DNA of 64,000 bases from Asterias amurensis. Lineage: Eukaryota > Echinodermata > Asteroidea > Forcipulatida > Asteriidae. The notes beneath the pieces are model-generated. The model was not told where the DNA came from and made no database searches. It saw nothing but the letters and a program-made list of their open reading frames with translations. The position numbers and the translations under genes were made by a program. The DNA lies in the NCBI RefSeq assembly GCF_032118995.1, contig NC_092650.1, forward strand, positions 5,580,001-5,644,000, read 5' to 3'. Below are positions 52,662-64,000 of this stretch, one piece after another; positions within the stretch are counted from its first letter, which is position 1, and each line of letters opens with the position of its first letter.

Positions 52662-53035
52662 TTAAAGCCATTGGACACTTTTGGTACAGAACAAAAATTA
52701 AAAGTTCACAGATTTACAAATAACTTACAGGGTTTACAGAAGGTAATGGTGAAAGACTTCTCTTAAAAAATTATTCCATGAAATGCTTTACTTTTTGAGA
52801 AAACAGTAAAACAATATCAATTACCGATATCGAGAATTACAGATTTATTTTAAACACATGTCATGACACGGCGAAACGTGCGGAAACAAGGGTGGGGTTT
52901 TCCCGTTATTTTCTCCCGACTCCGAAGACCGATTGAGCCTAAATTTTCACAGGTTTGTTATTTTATATAGAAGTTGTGATACACGAAGTGTGGACCTTGG
53001 ACAAAACTGTTTCTGAAAGTGTCCAATGGCTTTAA
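52662..53035. mobile_element. Family E TTAA MITE
   Basis: TTAA at 52662-52665 and 53032-53035. Ends TTAAAGCCATTGGACACTTT and AAGTGTCCAATGGCTTTAA. Confidence 0.9.
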
Positions 53036-55193
53036 ATAGTAAAACATTGTAATAACAAATCCAAAAATTAAGAACTGCTCAACAGGTGAAATGTTAAGAA
53101 TGCAGCTTATAATTATTAGTGATCAATGAAATTACACATCCACATTCAGGCCTGAACTTTCTTTGATATGGATTCAGTGAGGTGGAAACGGGCAAACTGG
53201 CCAAGGGCGAAACAGACAATTCAATCAACAGGAACTGCAGGGATGGAATGCAATCGACTCTTATGACTATTCATCACTCAGGAATTTGGAGGATTTTCAT
53301 TTTGAACAAATTAAAGGGAAATAATACATGTTTCATAATCACTCTTAATTGGCCTACATGAATTGGCCTACATGTACATCAGCTTTTATTAGCAAAATTA
53401 TGTAAAAAGATGTCATTTTTTAATGCCCCAAAGTTTAGCGTTACTTTCAGTAACATTTCTCAGATTGTATTATGTACAGTGTAGGGGTAATTCTTTGGCG
53501 AAATCTCAAAAAAATACGATTGGAATTAAAAAATCACAGACCAGTTTGTTTTATTGTGTAATTATACAGTGTTATACATGGACGATCGATAATCGAATGG
53601 TTCCAACAACCAACGGTATGCTTTGCCTTTATATCGTATCATCAAATGCTATTTTGAAGGAAGGAATGGGGGGGGGGGGGCGGGGGATAGTGCAAAGACT
53701 GTGCGGATAATCAAACAGCACCTACATGTAGCTAGGGGAACCACTAATGAGGTCTTCTGTTTGGCACCCCCTCAAGACAGAGAGTGTTTCGGCATGATGC
53801 ATGTCTGCAACGAGGCATGTCTTGAATTCATTTCCATACCACCCTCTAATCTACATGATCGGACTAAACTGATGGCTTGTTAAATTACATAATACAAACA
53901 TTAAACAACCCTTTTTAAGGATCCCATGAAAAAACTACATGAATGCAACTTTGAAGGTGGGGGGGGGGGGGTTGCAGTCCAGGAACTTTGAGAGGGCAAG
54001 GCCATTTCCATTTTGCAAAGGGCACTTTCATTGGAAAATCGTCAAGTCTATGGGAAATGTTTTGAAAGGGCACCAAGGCCAAGGGGCAACAGAGGCTATG
54101 GCCTCTCTGTGTAATTCCAGGCTTGGGGAATGGAAATGCAACGATTGTGCAAATATCAAACAGCACATTGCTAGTGGGAACCAGTCCACAAAATGAGGTC
54201 TTCTGATTTCGAACCCCCCTAGGGGCAAGTGAGTGTCGCGGCATGATGCAAATCTGCAGCGAGAACATGTCTTGCATGCATTGTCAGACCATCGACAGCG
54301 CTATGATCGGTCTACTGATGGCTTGTTATTCCATCCATCGTGCTTGTGCACGAGCCGAGAGACAGGAGACAAATAGTGTAAGCGGATCTTTAGAAATTAA
54401 TTAAAAGTTTGCCCTGAGCGTGACGGTGGGAAAGCTAATAGGGCTTTGAAATGTAAAGAGTATACATTGTACAATGAGCGTAATGTTGCAGTGATATGGT
54501 CGTTGGGTGAAATTCCTTCACCGTGTGAAATAGAATACATGAAGCCAGAGTGATTATTCTGTGACAATGCACAAATGAAATGCCTTCATTTCAAGTTTGT
54601 TTTCACAAGTGATACACAAAATAGAAACAGTAGAAAAAGAAACTTGTCCACCCCACACTAAAAAAAAAGTTGTTTCAAAACACCTTTAAAGCAGCTTGGA
54701 TGACTCAATCATGGTGTCGTTAATGAGGAGACGCTCTGTTTTCTCCAATTTAATGGGGTGCACCCCCTACACGTACAATAACACCAACCTCAAGACCCAG
54801 ACAGAACCTGCCCATGGCTATGCGCAAGCCATCCATCCACGCTGGAATCAATTCATATGTCTCACCAGGTGTGAAATCTCCAATATTCATCAACATCTAT
54901 GGAAGGTGTAAACAACGTGTAATCCTAATATTAAATATCTTCCATGAAAAAGAACTTTGTTTGTTTCATAAAAACAAATGAACTTGGTCATAATTATAAT
55001 AAAACGTTATAATTAATTTGATGGTCCAGCGTACATAAAGAGCAAAATGAAAAACTGTTTTAAAGGTATTTATTGATCTTATATTGTACAATAGGAATGA
55101 TTTCATATGACAGCATTTTTGCATGGCAAAATAGACTTGGCTTGGAGCATGTTTTCTGCTCGCTGATACTAATATTTAAGCAGCATATGATTT
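53036..55193. other. Intergenic, repeats only
   Basis: G runs at about 53669-53680 and 53960-53971; a type 1 AGGCCTG repeat (53970-54125). Two diverged copies of a ~160 bp segment containing GAGTGT(T/C)(T/G)CGGCATGATGCA lie at about 53700-53880 and 54150-54330. Confidence 0.45.
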
Positions 55194-55526
55194 TTACTAT
55201 TGGTAATTACTCAAACTAATTATTAGCAAAACCTCACTTGGTAACGAGTAATGGGAGAGGTTGATAGTATAAAACATTGCGAGAAAAAAGTAATTTTCCT
55301 CAAATTTGATTTTGAACCTTGGAATTAGATGAGGTCTCGACATCAACTTGCACCTGAAAGCACAAAACTTCGTGTGACAAGGTTGTTTTTTCTTTCATTA
55401 TTATCTCGCAACTTCGACGACCAATTGAACTCAAAATTTCACAGTTTTGTTATTTTATACATATTTTGAGATACACCAAGTGAGAAGACTGGTCTTTGAC
55501 AAACCAATGGTGTCCAGTGTCTTTAA
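55194..55526. mobile_element. Family A TTAA MITE, left end lost
   Basis: Begins at ACTATTGGTAATTACTCAAA without the AGGCAGTGGAC terminus; ends TTAA 55523-55526. Several internal deletions. Confidence 0.85.
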
Positions 55527-55902
55527 GTCTTTCTAAATTGGTTTGAAAATGTCAACATAGACAAGTCACTTATTTACTCCTTGTGCTTGTAACATATGCC
55601 CAGAGGTAAGATGCCTTGTCAGTGTAAAAAAGAGAAATCAATATATATATATTTTTTACCTGATATTCTGAATTTGTTTGACATGTTTGTAGTTTGGTGT
55701 TGTTTGAAAACTTAACACATGTACACGTATTCTGTGTGTTTTTTGTTTTATTTTGTTTTTAAATAAATTTTGTATTTTTTACAAATGAAACAATATATCA
55801 GTTTTAAAAGAAGTTTTGAGATAGTTTATGAAATTATTTAATTTTGAAATCAATAAAAATACAGCTGAACTACATACATGCGGATGTCTAATTAAACATT
55901 AC

Positions 55903-56290
55903 TTAAAGGCAGTGGACACTATTGGTAATTACTCAAAATAATTATTAGCATAAAACCTTCCTTGGTAACGAGTAATGGGGAGAGGTTGATAGTATGAATT
56001 ATTGTGAGAAACTGCTCCCTCTGAAGTAATGTAGTTTTCATGAAAGAAGTAATTTTCCACGAATTTGATTTAGAGCCCCCTCAGATTTAGAATTTGAGGT
56101 CTCGAAATCGAGCATCTGAAAGCATAACTTGGTGTGACAGGGGTGCTAAATTTCTTTCATTATTATCTCGCAATTTCAACGACCGATTTAGCTCAAACTT
56201 TCACAGGTTTGTTATTTTATGCATATGTTGAGATACACCAGGTGAGAAGACTGGTCTTTGACAATTATCAATAGTGTCCACTGCCTTTAA
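55903..56290. mobile_element. Family A TTAA MITE
   Basis: TTAA at 55903-55906 and 56287-56290. Confidence 0.9.
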
Positions 56291-56559
56291 GGCATTGTAT
56301 CATTGGTGACAGATACAACGAATGATTTCCCTCGCCAATAGCAAAGTAAATTGCTGTGGCACAAAATGTAATCAGTTGCTACAAAAACAATCATCAATTT
56401 AGTATTCAGTTCGCACAAAACTTGTTTAGTCCAATTATTTTGCTATGTAAATTTGCCTGGGCGAGATTGGTTCCCGGCCCAGTTAGCCAATGTGCATCTA
56501 GATTGCCTAGTTAGGGGACTCATCACCAGGGTAGCTGTAAATTTGTACGTATCACCCAG

Positions 56560-57072
56560 GCCTGGAATTTCAGGCAAGGCAAATTTCATTTTGCAAAGGG
56601 CAGGCCCGATACTAATTCTCGATGCCCTTGAGTCATTGCCTTGGTGGCCTTGAAATGCCCAGTAGAAATCATCAATGTCCTCATAGGGTGCCCTTTACCA
56701 AGGAAAAAATGCCTTGGTGCCCTTGCCCTTTCAAAAAAGAAGCACAGGCCTGAAAGGTTACTTAAAGTGTGAAAGTGTTAACGCGAGAAAGCGAGCTCAA
56801 GGACATGGCCTATGTGAAATTCCAGGCCCGAGGACGGAGTGGGCAATCACTGGCGATGTGGGCGACCGTTTGTGGTGAAAAACTTTAAGCAGGCTGAACT
56901 TGCAATGTTGTTACCGAATTGCAGGCCTGATATTACACAGAGGCACCTGCCTCTATTGCCCTTTGGCCTTGGTGCCACATCTTCAGTGACGGTCCCATTA
57001 TCTTATCCAATGGAAATGCCCTTTGCAAAGTGAAAATGGCCTTGCCCTCTCAAACATGGAATTCCAGGCGTA
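56560..57072. repeat. Cluster of AGGCCTG repeats
   Basis: A type 2 copy (56601-56750) lies inside or beside type 1 pieces (56560-56600, 56815-56830, 56930-57072). CAGGCCTG(G/A) marks the boundaries. Confidence 0.65.
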
Positions 57073-58345
57073 TTACCCCCCAAACAAGGTCATTATGATC
57101 AATAACGAGTAATGCAATGAGGTTTTGTTGTATAGTAATGCACACAACACAATAAAAAAAAACTATTCATTTGACTTGTTTGAGGGGGTAGTACTAATCC
57201 AGTTTAGAAATTGGGTCAGTCATAGCCTAGAGTGGGATATACACATTACGTGCATTCAACTGTACACGCGTACACACGTGTGACGTGACGTGTGTACAAC
57301 ATTAATGATTTTCACTTCACTTGTTTGTTCCACTTTCAATCTTCTTCTTTTTTGACCAAAAATATTTGGTTACAAGTTTTTTTTTATGGCACATAGGGTA
57401 AACAAGGGGAACAGGGTTACTACACAATACATGCCTTGTACAAAGTAGTTGGTCACCTGTTCCCCTTATAAATACTACAGTACAAGTGTACAGAGTGTTG
57501 GTTGTGTTGGCACTTTTTACTGAATTACCAAAAAAGGTTTGTTTTTTTTAGGCTGGCCACATGGTTTTGTACGCCATCTTTTTACAAACACTACTGCCAT
57601 AATTCAGGATAGTATACCTTATAAGAACTGCAAGTCAAAATTTGTATTTCACCTGTGGTCAATGAACTTTATTTCTACAAAAACATTATTTTTAAAATAA
57701 CGTTCTTTCCTTCAACATCAACCCTTTTTCTTTCCAGCATGTTTTTAAAAAGATAATTTAGTTGGCCGTCTGGGCTGTTTCACTTTTCAAAATCTGCCAC
57801 TTGATGAATAAAGTATTCAAATTTGTTATGACTTCTGAAGAAAAAAAGAAAAAATGTTTTTCCACTTCAAGTGCCAAATTCCAATTCTCTCTATTAAATG
57901 AAATCAATACTGCATCGGCTCTGTAAATAAACAGAACACGTATTGCAAGCGAGTGTAAATTACAAATGATGTCGTGTAAATAATATTCTAGTTCATTATT
58001 CTAACTGATATCAATATCACTATGATGATCATTTTGAAGTGGACAAACACAATAACACCAATGATGAACTACATTTGTAAACAATTTCCAAGTTCAATTG
58101 AAAAAACAAATGACTAGAATTTTATTGTTATGTTTTTTTAAACTAGTACAGTGTGTATTATCTCTCGATAATAAAATTGAGGGATCTTGTCCAGTAGGCC
58201 TGAGATTGAGAAGCCGACGGAAAATTCCACATAAATATTTATAGCCAAGTTCAAAAGTTTAAGTCAGAGACTTTTCAGCAGCAATGAACAGCGCTGATGA
58301 TAGGCCCTAGGAATACAAACAAAAAGGCACATTGAGTGATTCAGG
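57073..58345. other. Intergenic, no recognised gene
   Basis: A small inverted repeat AAGGGGAACAGG/CCTGTTCCCCTT (57403-57466) and alternating ACACGTGTGACGTGACGTGT (57278-57297) are seen. Confidence 0.4.
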
Positions 58346-58520
58346 GCTGTATGCTTCGTTTTTGAAAGGGCAAGGGCACCAAGGCATTTTCTCTTTGGCA
58401 AAGGGCACCCTATGAGGAAATTGTAAATTCCTACTGGAGCATTTCAAGGGCACCAAGGCAACGACAAGGGGCAACGAAGGCAATCGCCTTCGTTGCCTCC
58501 GTGAAGTATCAGGCCTGGTG
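58346..58520. repeat. Type 2 AGGCCTG repeat
   Basis: GGGCTGTATGCTTCGTTTTT to AGTATCAGGCCTGG. One of the best-preserved copies. Confidence 0.75.
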
Positions 58521-59900
58521 ATTGTTTGTTATTGTTGCTTACATCTACATGGGACCTACATTGTAAGACACAGAGTGTCCATTAGACATGTTAGACTTAG
58601 AGCCCCTTTCACACTTACATGTAAGAGCAATATAGCAAGGGTCCTTTGCTAAATCAAAGCATAGTTGCAAAATTTAAAAAATGTAACTTGTGTGGAAGGA
58701 CAACAATTTGTGTTACTGTCCAAGTTCCATTGAAAATCTTTTCAAATATCCATTAAATATACAGTGTATTTTACAATGCTGAAATTAAGCAAGGGAGCCC
58801 AGTTACTACTGTTGTGTGAACAACACGTAAGTCTTAGACCCTTAGTTTTACAAGCACTATGGTAAATGTAGTACAGACATACAAACACACAAACAAACTT
58901 ATATTGGTGGCAGCAGATACTGAGCATGGGATCAAGCCAATTCCATAAAGTAACATACTAAATTGCACATCATCTGTGACCTAAAAAGCCTACATTTGTA
59001 CACACAGCACTGTCAGTGTGCAAGGTTCACTATGCAATGTGTAAATTGGTGAAAGGTGAAACCCGTTATAATACATACTGCAGAGGTTTATGATAAACAA
59101 ATCCAAAGTCCATGCATGGTCCAGGCTGCTATTATAAGGTGCTGTACATGAACACGATTATATTTGTTTTAGAGCTTTTGTTAAATGGAATTAAAGTTGT
59201 GTTTAGGGTAGGGCAATACCCTGACTGTGTTATGTTGTGAAAACTAAATGTAGGTTGTTAACTGAGCCTATTGTTTACAGGAATACAATGCAGACGGATT
59301 CCATTGCCATTTTACATTCCATTGCCATTTTACATTCAACAAACTTTTTACAGGTGTCATGTAATTCCGTGTAGAACGAGCAAGAGAAACTATGTATCTA
59401 TTACACAAGAAGGAAAAGAGGAAATCTACTGGGCCAAATTTCATGGCTCTTCTTACCGGCCGAATTCTGCAGGTTTTTTTGTAACAAATTATTTCAGACT
59501 TAAATGTAAATTTCATGAAAATTGCCTTACTGTACGTGAGCTGAACTTCAAAATTTTGAGATAGGTTTCCGCTGCCAAGCCTACTGTACATGTACATGTA
59601 CTTGTTATTCAACTGTTAGCAGCCCTTCTCATTATTGTTACTCATTTTCTACATTGTACTATACACTGTACAGTGCGTAATATGAACAAAGAACAGGGGT
59701 TAGCGTCATTGCCAAGTTCTGACCAAAAAGTTTGAACAAGGATCCAAATGTTAGGATATTATATTATGTAGTAAATAGATTTTTTAAAAGAGCAGTATTT
59801 TTTTTTTTTACAAAAATGAAGAAAACACAAAGTGATTTTCTTCATTAGGCAGACTCAAAAAGTCTGAATTCAGATGAAAGTCTGAAATTTCTCATGGAAA
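58521..59900. other. Intergenic, no recognised gene
   Basis: A 21 bp unit is duplicated in tandem (TTCCATTGCCATTTTACA, 59298-59337). A GGGCCAAATTTCATGGCTCT family piece starts at 59432. Confidence 0.45.
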
Positions 59901-60440
59901 AGTTTTGTATCACGCCATTGTATCACTTTTTCTTTCGATTATATGAAATGATAATATAGTATCTAATTTACCTCAATGTATCCCTTTTTGTAAAAATGAG
60001 CGGAAAAGTGGTGGCAGGATACGGAAAGTTATCCTTTCTCATCCCTGTCAGGGCTCGAATTTCACGCTGGACCGCAGGCCCGAGGCCAGTGATTTTAGCT
60101 TCGGTCCAGTAAACTTTATGCCGAACAAGTCCGGCGGTCTTGTGGTTTTTTTTTATGCATACTAATATAGTTAATACTATTACAAATAATTATATGAAAT
60201 ATATTATCTTTCATTAAAAAATGTATTTCAATCTCATTTAAAATAAAAGTTTTTGTTTTACTTGTCGTCAAATCAGTGTTCTGAGCACGCCTGCGGAACG
60301 TCAGTCCGTCCTTTTTTCACGTGCATCAGGCTGCACACAAGTTTTCCCTTCAGTTTACTCATGCCCACACCTTGTACATATCTAGTCTCAAACCATTTAT
60401 GTTTATGCACCCGGGGAGTGAGCGAGCGGGGACGAGGGAG

Positions 60441-60628
60441 TAATTAGCCCACCTTTTTGAAAATTACCCGACCTCATTTTGCGAGAATGCGTCACAGTAT
60501 AAGTGTACATACTGGTACCCTGTGCGAGCTTCGTGGTTCCATGTATGTTTTGTACACAAATCACGGATTGTACCCGCCCTCTCGTGACGCATTCTCGCAA
60601 AATGAGGTCGGGTAATTTTCAAAATTGT
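60441..60628. repeat. Inverted repeat around GACCTCATTTTGCGAGAATG
   Basis: Arms of about 40 bp at about 60455-60494 and 60583-60626. Confidence 0.8.
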
Positions 60629-60751
60629 TGGCAGAGGAGTAACACGTACAGTAGATGGGGAATCCGAAATTACGTAAAGAATTTATCATTTTTAACAATT
60701 TTTGAGATTGCGGAGTGGATTCTCTGGTCGCACCCTTGCACATTGATATAT

Positions 60752-61405
60752 CAAAGGACACATATAGTTGCGATAACGTAACCCTCCCTACGACGGCCGC
60801 CCAGGTTGGAGGGTTACGAGTCTGTTTCGAGCGGAAACGGTTGATCTGGTCCAACACGTACAATTATGACAGCTAGTCACCAGATTTGCCCCATTTTTAC
60901 CACTTTCAAAAATCATGACACAAATTCTGAGGGTACGAACTTAATGTCTAATGCAGCCTGCCATAATACTCAAAACAAAACACCATTGAGGAAATATTTC
61001 GAAGAAAAATGGACAAAAACTTACCAGAACCGGAGCGAAATTCACAGGTTCAAATGTCGAACCTGCGTGGGGCGGAGCTTCGGCTCTACGTGTGTGACGT
61101 GTAGGGAAAAGTTTCCGTATGGCGCCACCACTTTTTCATTCGATATGATATAATATAGTATCTAATTTACCTCAATGAGATATCCCTTTTTGTAAAAATG
61201 AGTGAAAAAGTGGTGGCGCCATACGGAAAGTTATCCATAATGCACTGTACATGATTGTATGTACAGTACTGTACACCAAGTATGTTCGTGTACATGTACA
61301 TGTACTGTTGAACCGTTTCCGCTCGAAAACAGACTCGTAACCCTCCGGCCTGGCGGCCGTCGGGAGGAGGGTTACGTTATCGCAACTAAGGACACATAGA
61401 GCCTA
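60752..61405. mobile_element. ~650 bp element with ~95 bp inverted termini
   Basis: Left AGTTGCGATAACGTAACCCT.. and right its complement ..AGGGTTACGTTATCGCAACT. Each terminus carries its own small hairpin (GTAACCCTCC..GGAGGGTTAC) and then GTTTCGAGCGGAAACGGTT or its complement. A fragment of one terminus is at 63592-63640. Confidence 0.85.
61107..61240. mobile_element. Small MITE nested in the 60752-61405 element
   Basis: Inverted ends TTTCCGTATGGCGCCACCAC and GTGGTGGCGCCATACGGAAA. A degraded copy lies at 59900-60040 (AGTGGTGGCAGGATACGGAA). Confidence 0.82.
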
Positions 61406-61574
61406 ATTTAGGCGAGATTAAAAAAAAAAAAAAAGAGAGATTTCTGATTCAAAAATTCATTGAACCATGGGTCGTTAAACGGGTGAGAGATAGAAACCTA
61501 TGAGGTTACGGGAGACGATAGCCGGACGAAACCGAAATAGTTCTAGGGCTCTGTAGGACTAGGAGTAGGAGAAC

Positions 61575-61640
61575 CCCACGTCACGTGTTCTTGCTCACAT
61601 GTGCGCCGTGGGCGGAGCCTACTGGGTCGGTCTATTGGAA
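61575..61640. mobile_element. Right half of the 28709-type MITE
   Basis: CACGTGTTCTTGCTCACATG then GGGCGGAGCCTACTGGGTCG and GTCTATTGG. Confidence 0.75.
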
Positions 61641-62174
61641 GGTACCACCAGCACTAGGACTGGATGACGAAAGGACTTTCTAAAACCAGTGGGAGAAATA
61701 CTGAATTACAGTGCAATGTACAATGTCTGAGTGATGTACAAAATACATGATACGGAATTCCATGATACACCACAGCAAACCGACTTGAGACTGAGTGGTG
61801 AAAATGAAATGACGATGATGATTTTTGAGACAAACTAACTAAAGTTTTCAACACGAAAGTAACACCTAAAGTAAGAGTTACATTAATGTCATCATATATA
61901 TCAATTCAAGGTCGACATCCCAATCAATTAATTGATAAAAACATTAAATTTAGACTCACCAATGCACAAATTTAGTTGATTGCGCCACACACCTCGCACA
62001 CTTTGTGAAGTTCTGCAAGTCAGTTTACCGGCGGAGAAAATGTCGCCCTCTAGCGTTTTTACAGAGAAAGGTGAACTCTAAAATATTGTTTGGTATCCTA
62101 TGTCGTCTGCCTAGGGCCCTCTGCCTAAAAAGTAATATAAAAACAGACACTCATGTTCGGATGTCCGACTAATG
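61641..62174. other. Intergenic, no recognised gene
   Basis: No repeat family or coding exon recognised. Confidence 0.35.
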
Positions 62175-62850
62175 TTTTTTTTCGGTCCTACTAAAAGCCG
62201 ACAACAAGCCGACAACGCCGACAACAAGTCCAGAGCGCCGCCAACACGCCGCCAACACGTTTTAAATACCTCAAAAATGGCAAATAAACCATATATATTT
62301 TAGAACTATATGTGTTCTGTAATATAAACATAAAGTTAATGTAAAAACTTCACAAAAAGTGTGAATTTTTAACCAGAAAAAAACTTCACTTGCACGGAAA
62401 GCGGTCGGACGCCATCTTGGCTTAAAAACCGTGTTTGGACCAGACCATTATGATACGGGTAGATTTAGCACTTGTCAACAACAGAGGGCGGGCTTTATGT
62501 GAAGACTTCACTGCAGTGTGCACAGTGCATGATGCCCGCCCTCTATTGCTAAGTATGACTCACCCGCATCATAATGGACTGGTCCAAACACGATTTTAAG
62601 CCAAGATGGCGTCCGACCGTTCTCCGTGAACGTTAAGTTTTTTTTCTGGTTAAAAATTCACACTTTTCGTGAAGTTTTTCCATTAAATTTATGTTTGTAT
62701 TACAAAACACACATAGTTCTAAAATGAATATGGTTTATTTGCCATTTTTGAGGTATTTAAAACTTGTTGGCGGCGTGTTGGCGGCGCTATAGACTTGTTG
62801 TCGGCGTTGTCGGCTTGTTGTCGGCTTTTAGTAGGACCCTTTTTTTTTAA
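62175..62850. mobile_element. Large fold-back element, ~318 bp arms
   Basis: Arms 62175-62493 and 62534-62850, spacer about 40 bp. Outer part: CGGTCCTACTAAAAGCCGAC with CGACAACAAGC-type short tandem repeats. Inner part: GAGGGCGGGC and GCCCGCCCTC. Both arms carry GACGCCATCTTGGCTTAAAA or its near complement. Confidence 0.92.
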
Positions 62851-62910
62851 CGTGTAACAATAAAAATCCGCATAAACAACATCGCTTGTTTTGAAACTGT
62901 CTCTGAGATT

Positions 62911-63017
62911 ATGGCGTATTTGCTTCAATTAGCCTTGCCAGTAAAAATATTGCTAACAGTTTGTGTCGGCCTGGTTGTGTGCGCAACATTTACAGACAAT
63001 GAAATATTACAATACAG
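62911..63017 (+). CDS. Candidate first coding exon, signal-peptide-like (unidentified gene)
   Basis: The ATG at 62911 opens a 35-codon frame that ends at a strong donor (CAG/GTAAGA) at 63018. The peptide starts MAYLLQLALPVKILLTVCVG and continues LVVCATFTDNEILQY. A hydrophobic core followed by small residues (VCA-T) looks like a signal peptide or anchor. It is phase 2 out. I do not recognise the family. It lies just downstream of the large palindrome at 62175-62850; the rest of the gene would lie beyond the window. Confidence 0.45.
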
Positions 63018-63169
63018 GTAAGAACTTTAGTTAGAAGAAGGACCCGGGTGTCAGCGTTACTTACTTTTTAAATTTTACAGGATCCCTTTTTAGTTTACAC
63101 CATTTTTTTATTCGGGTCCTTCATTAGTTTATTAATAATTAATAATATTATGTAGTTAGGCATGTGTTA

Positions 63170-63364
63170 AGCCCGGTTCATACTTCCTGCGAATGCGAAT
63201 GCGAAGCAAATTTGACGTGAATTTGACGTCACAACCCTCCTTTGGCAGCAATATTCGCAAGTAAGTGAGTTGAGCAAAGTTGAACTGCTGCGAATTATTT
63301 GTTGCAAATTTGTGACGCCAACATTCGCTTCGTATTCGTATTCACAGGAAGTATGAACCGGGCT
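63170..63364. mobile_element. PIF/Harbinger-like MITE, TTA duplication
   Basis: 195 bp with inverted ends AGCCCGGTTCATACTTCCTG and CAGGAAGTATGAACCGGGCT, flanked by TTA (63167-63169 and 63365-63367). A 3 bp TTA/TWA duplication is typical of PIF/Harbinger elements. Confidence 0.85.
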
Positions 63365-63590
63365 TTAGGGTGAGGGCTTCACTAATTACCGTCAATACAC
63401 CGTCAACACGAACAGTAACGTCAAGACACCACCAAAACCTCCAATTTACATTTAAATCGACAAGAGAGTGATAGTTGAAATGTCTCGGCTAACTCAAATT
63501 AAAAGGAAGATTATTATTGGTTTTTAGTGAGGTTTTCATTTGTTTTGTTTTTAATTTATTAAAATTGATTATTCTTTTTCATGCAAAAGA

Positions 63591-63806
63591 TTAGTTGCGA
63601 TAACGTAATCCTCCTGCCGACGGCGTAGCCGGAGCTAGCAAAAGATGATCTCTAAAGCAGCCTCCATAGACGTTGGTCACGTAGTAATGGTCACCATCTT
63701 TCTTTTTCATAGAGCTTGTTAGTTGTACAACATTGACAACAGAGGGCACCTTGCTGCGGATGGATGGTTGTAACTTGTTGTGATATAAGTCTTGACCCAA
63801 CAACAA
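63591..63806 (-). other. Open stretch with coding-like composition, unidentified
   Basis: A minus-strand frame from 63806 reads MLLGQDLYHNKLQPSIRSKV then PSVVNVVQLTSSMKKKDGDH and YYVTNVYGGCFRDHLLLA. Composition looks more protein-like than repeat shadows elsewhere. The 3' part runs into a fragment (63592-63640) of the GTTGCGATAACGTAA element family found at 60752-61405. It could be an exon, a retrocopy fragment or chance. Confidence 0.2.
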
Positions 63807-63881
63807 AGGCCAGAGGCGTCAGTGAACATTAGCAGATGGTGTACTGCACTCGTAAATGGTTATCCGCTATCGTTCACTCAC

Positions 63882-63915
63882 CATGCTCGCAGCTTGGCCC
63901 AGCGAAACTATCCAT
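63882..63915 (-). CDS. Candidate short first exon with strong donor
   Basis: ATG at 63915 encodes MDSFAGPSCEH and stops one base into the next codon at a consensus donor (CATG/GTGAGT). Reading through the donor gives an immediate TGA, so splicing would be needed. It is not in frame with NDRG exon 1, so it is either another gene's start, a leader uORF, or chance. Confidence 0.25.
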
Positions 63916-64000
63916 CCTCGTATGACCAGACCAGAGTTACAGAGAGGAGCTTTTCGAATCCGAGTCGGAGTTCTTGTTTACATTTTTTAATTTTTTTTTA

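Noticed and set aside
63882..63915. First coding exon of NDRG joined to 47166
   Set aside because: The splice phase does not fit: joining it would read exon 1 out of frame with the NDRG ATG. A non-coding leader role remains possible.

Overview
This window looks like nuclear DNA of a deuterostome marine invertebrate, most likely an echinoderm and perhaps a sea star. It is AT-rich. It holds one intronless developmental transcription factor gene and one gene with many introns, and a very dense set of short non-autonomous transposons and tRNA-derived SINEs. The species call is inference from repeat style and gene structure; no species marker is present.

Genes. (1) At 996-2126 on the minus strand is a single-exon forkhead gene, called FoxQ1. 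It has a TATA box upstream, a polyadenylation signal downstream and two eh1-like Groucho-binding motifs. (2) Between 47166 and 23644 on the minus strand are ten coding exons of an NDRG-family gene (alpha/beta-hydrolase fold, pseudo-enzyme). Reading frame and splice phase stay consistent from an ATG at 47126 through codon 367. A possible C-terminal tail exon was not found. (3) Weaker candidates are single exons: a signal-peptide-like first exon at 62911-63017 (+), a membrane-anchor-like first exon at 4336-4480 (-), and a short exon with a good donor at 63882-63915 (-).

Repeats. Roughly a fifth to a quarter of the window is made of 300-400 bp inverted-repeat elements flanked by TTAA (families A to F here, named locally). 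Family A alone has about 19 copies. One family A copy sits inside the tRNA-Leu-like head of a SINE, so the empty site can be read directly and the TTAA duplication is seen. Other elements include long fold-back palindromes (62175-62850, 60752-61405, 35696-35889), a PIF/Harbinger-like MITE with TTA duplications (63170-63364), an 1.1 kb element nested in a SINE (17694-18803), and fragments with Penelope/hammerhead-like motifs.

Most unusual structure. In the NDRG intron after exon 9 (23980-25133) is a tandem array with about nine degenerate copies of the last ~54 bp of coding exon 9 together with its 5' splice site. The real exon end is the last member of the array. This places up to ten tandem 5' splice sites in one gene and is the strongest candidate for something undescribed.

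Layout: 1-3000 FoxQ1 and its flanks; 3-23 kb intergenic DNA dominated by repeats; 23.6-47.2 kb NDRG gene with repeats in its introns; 47-62 kb repeats; 62-64 kb possible starts of further genes.
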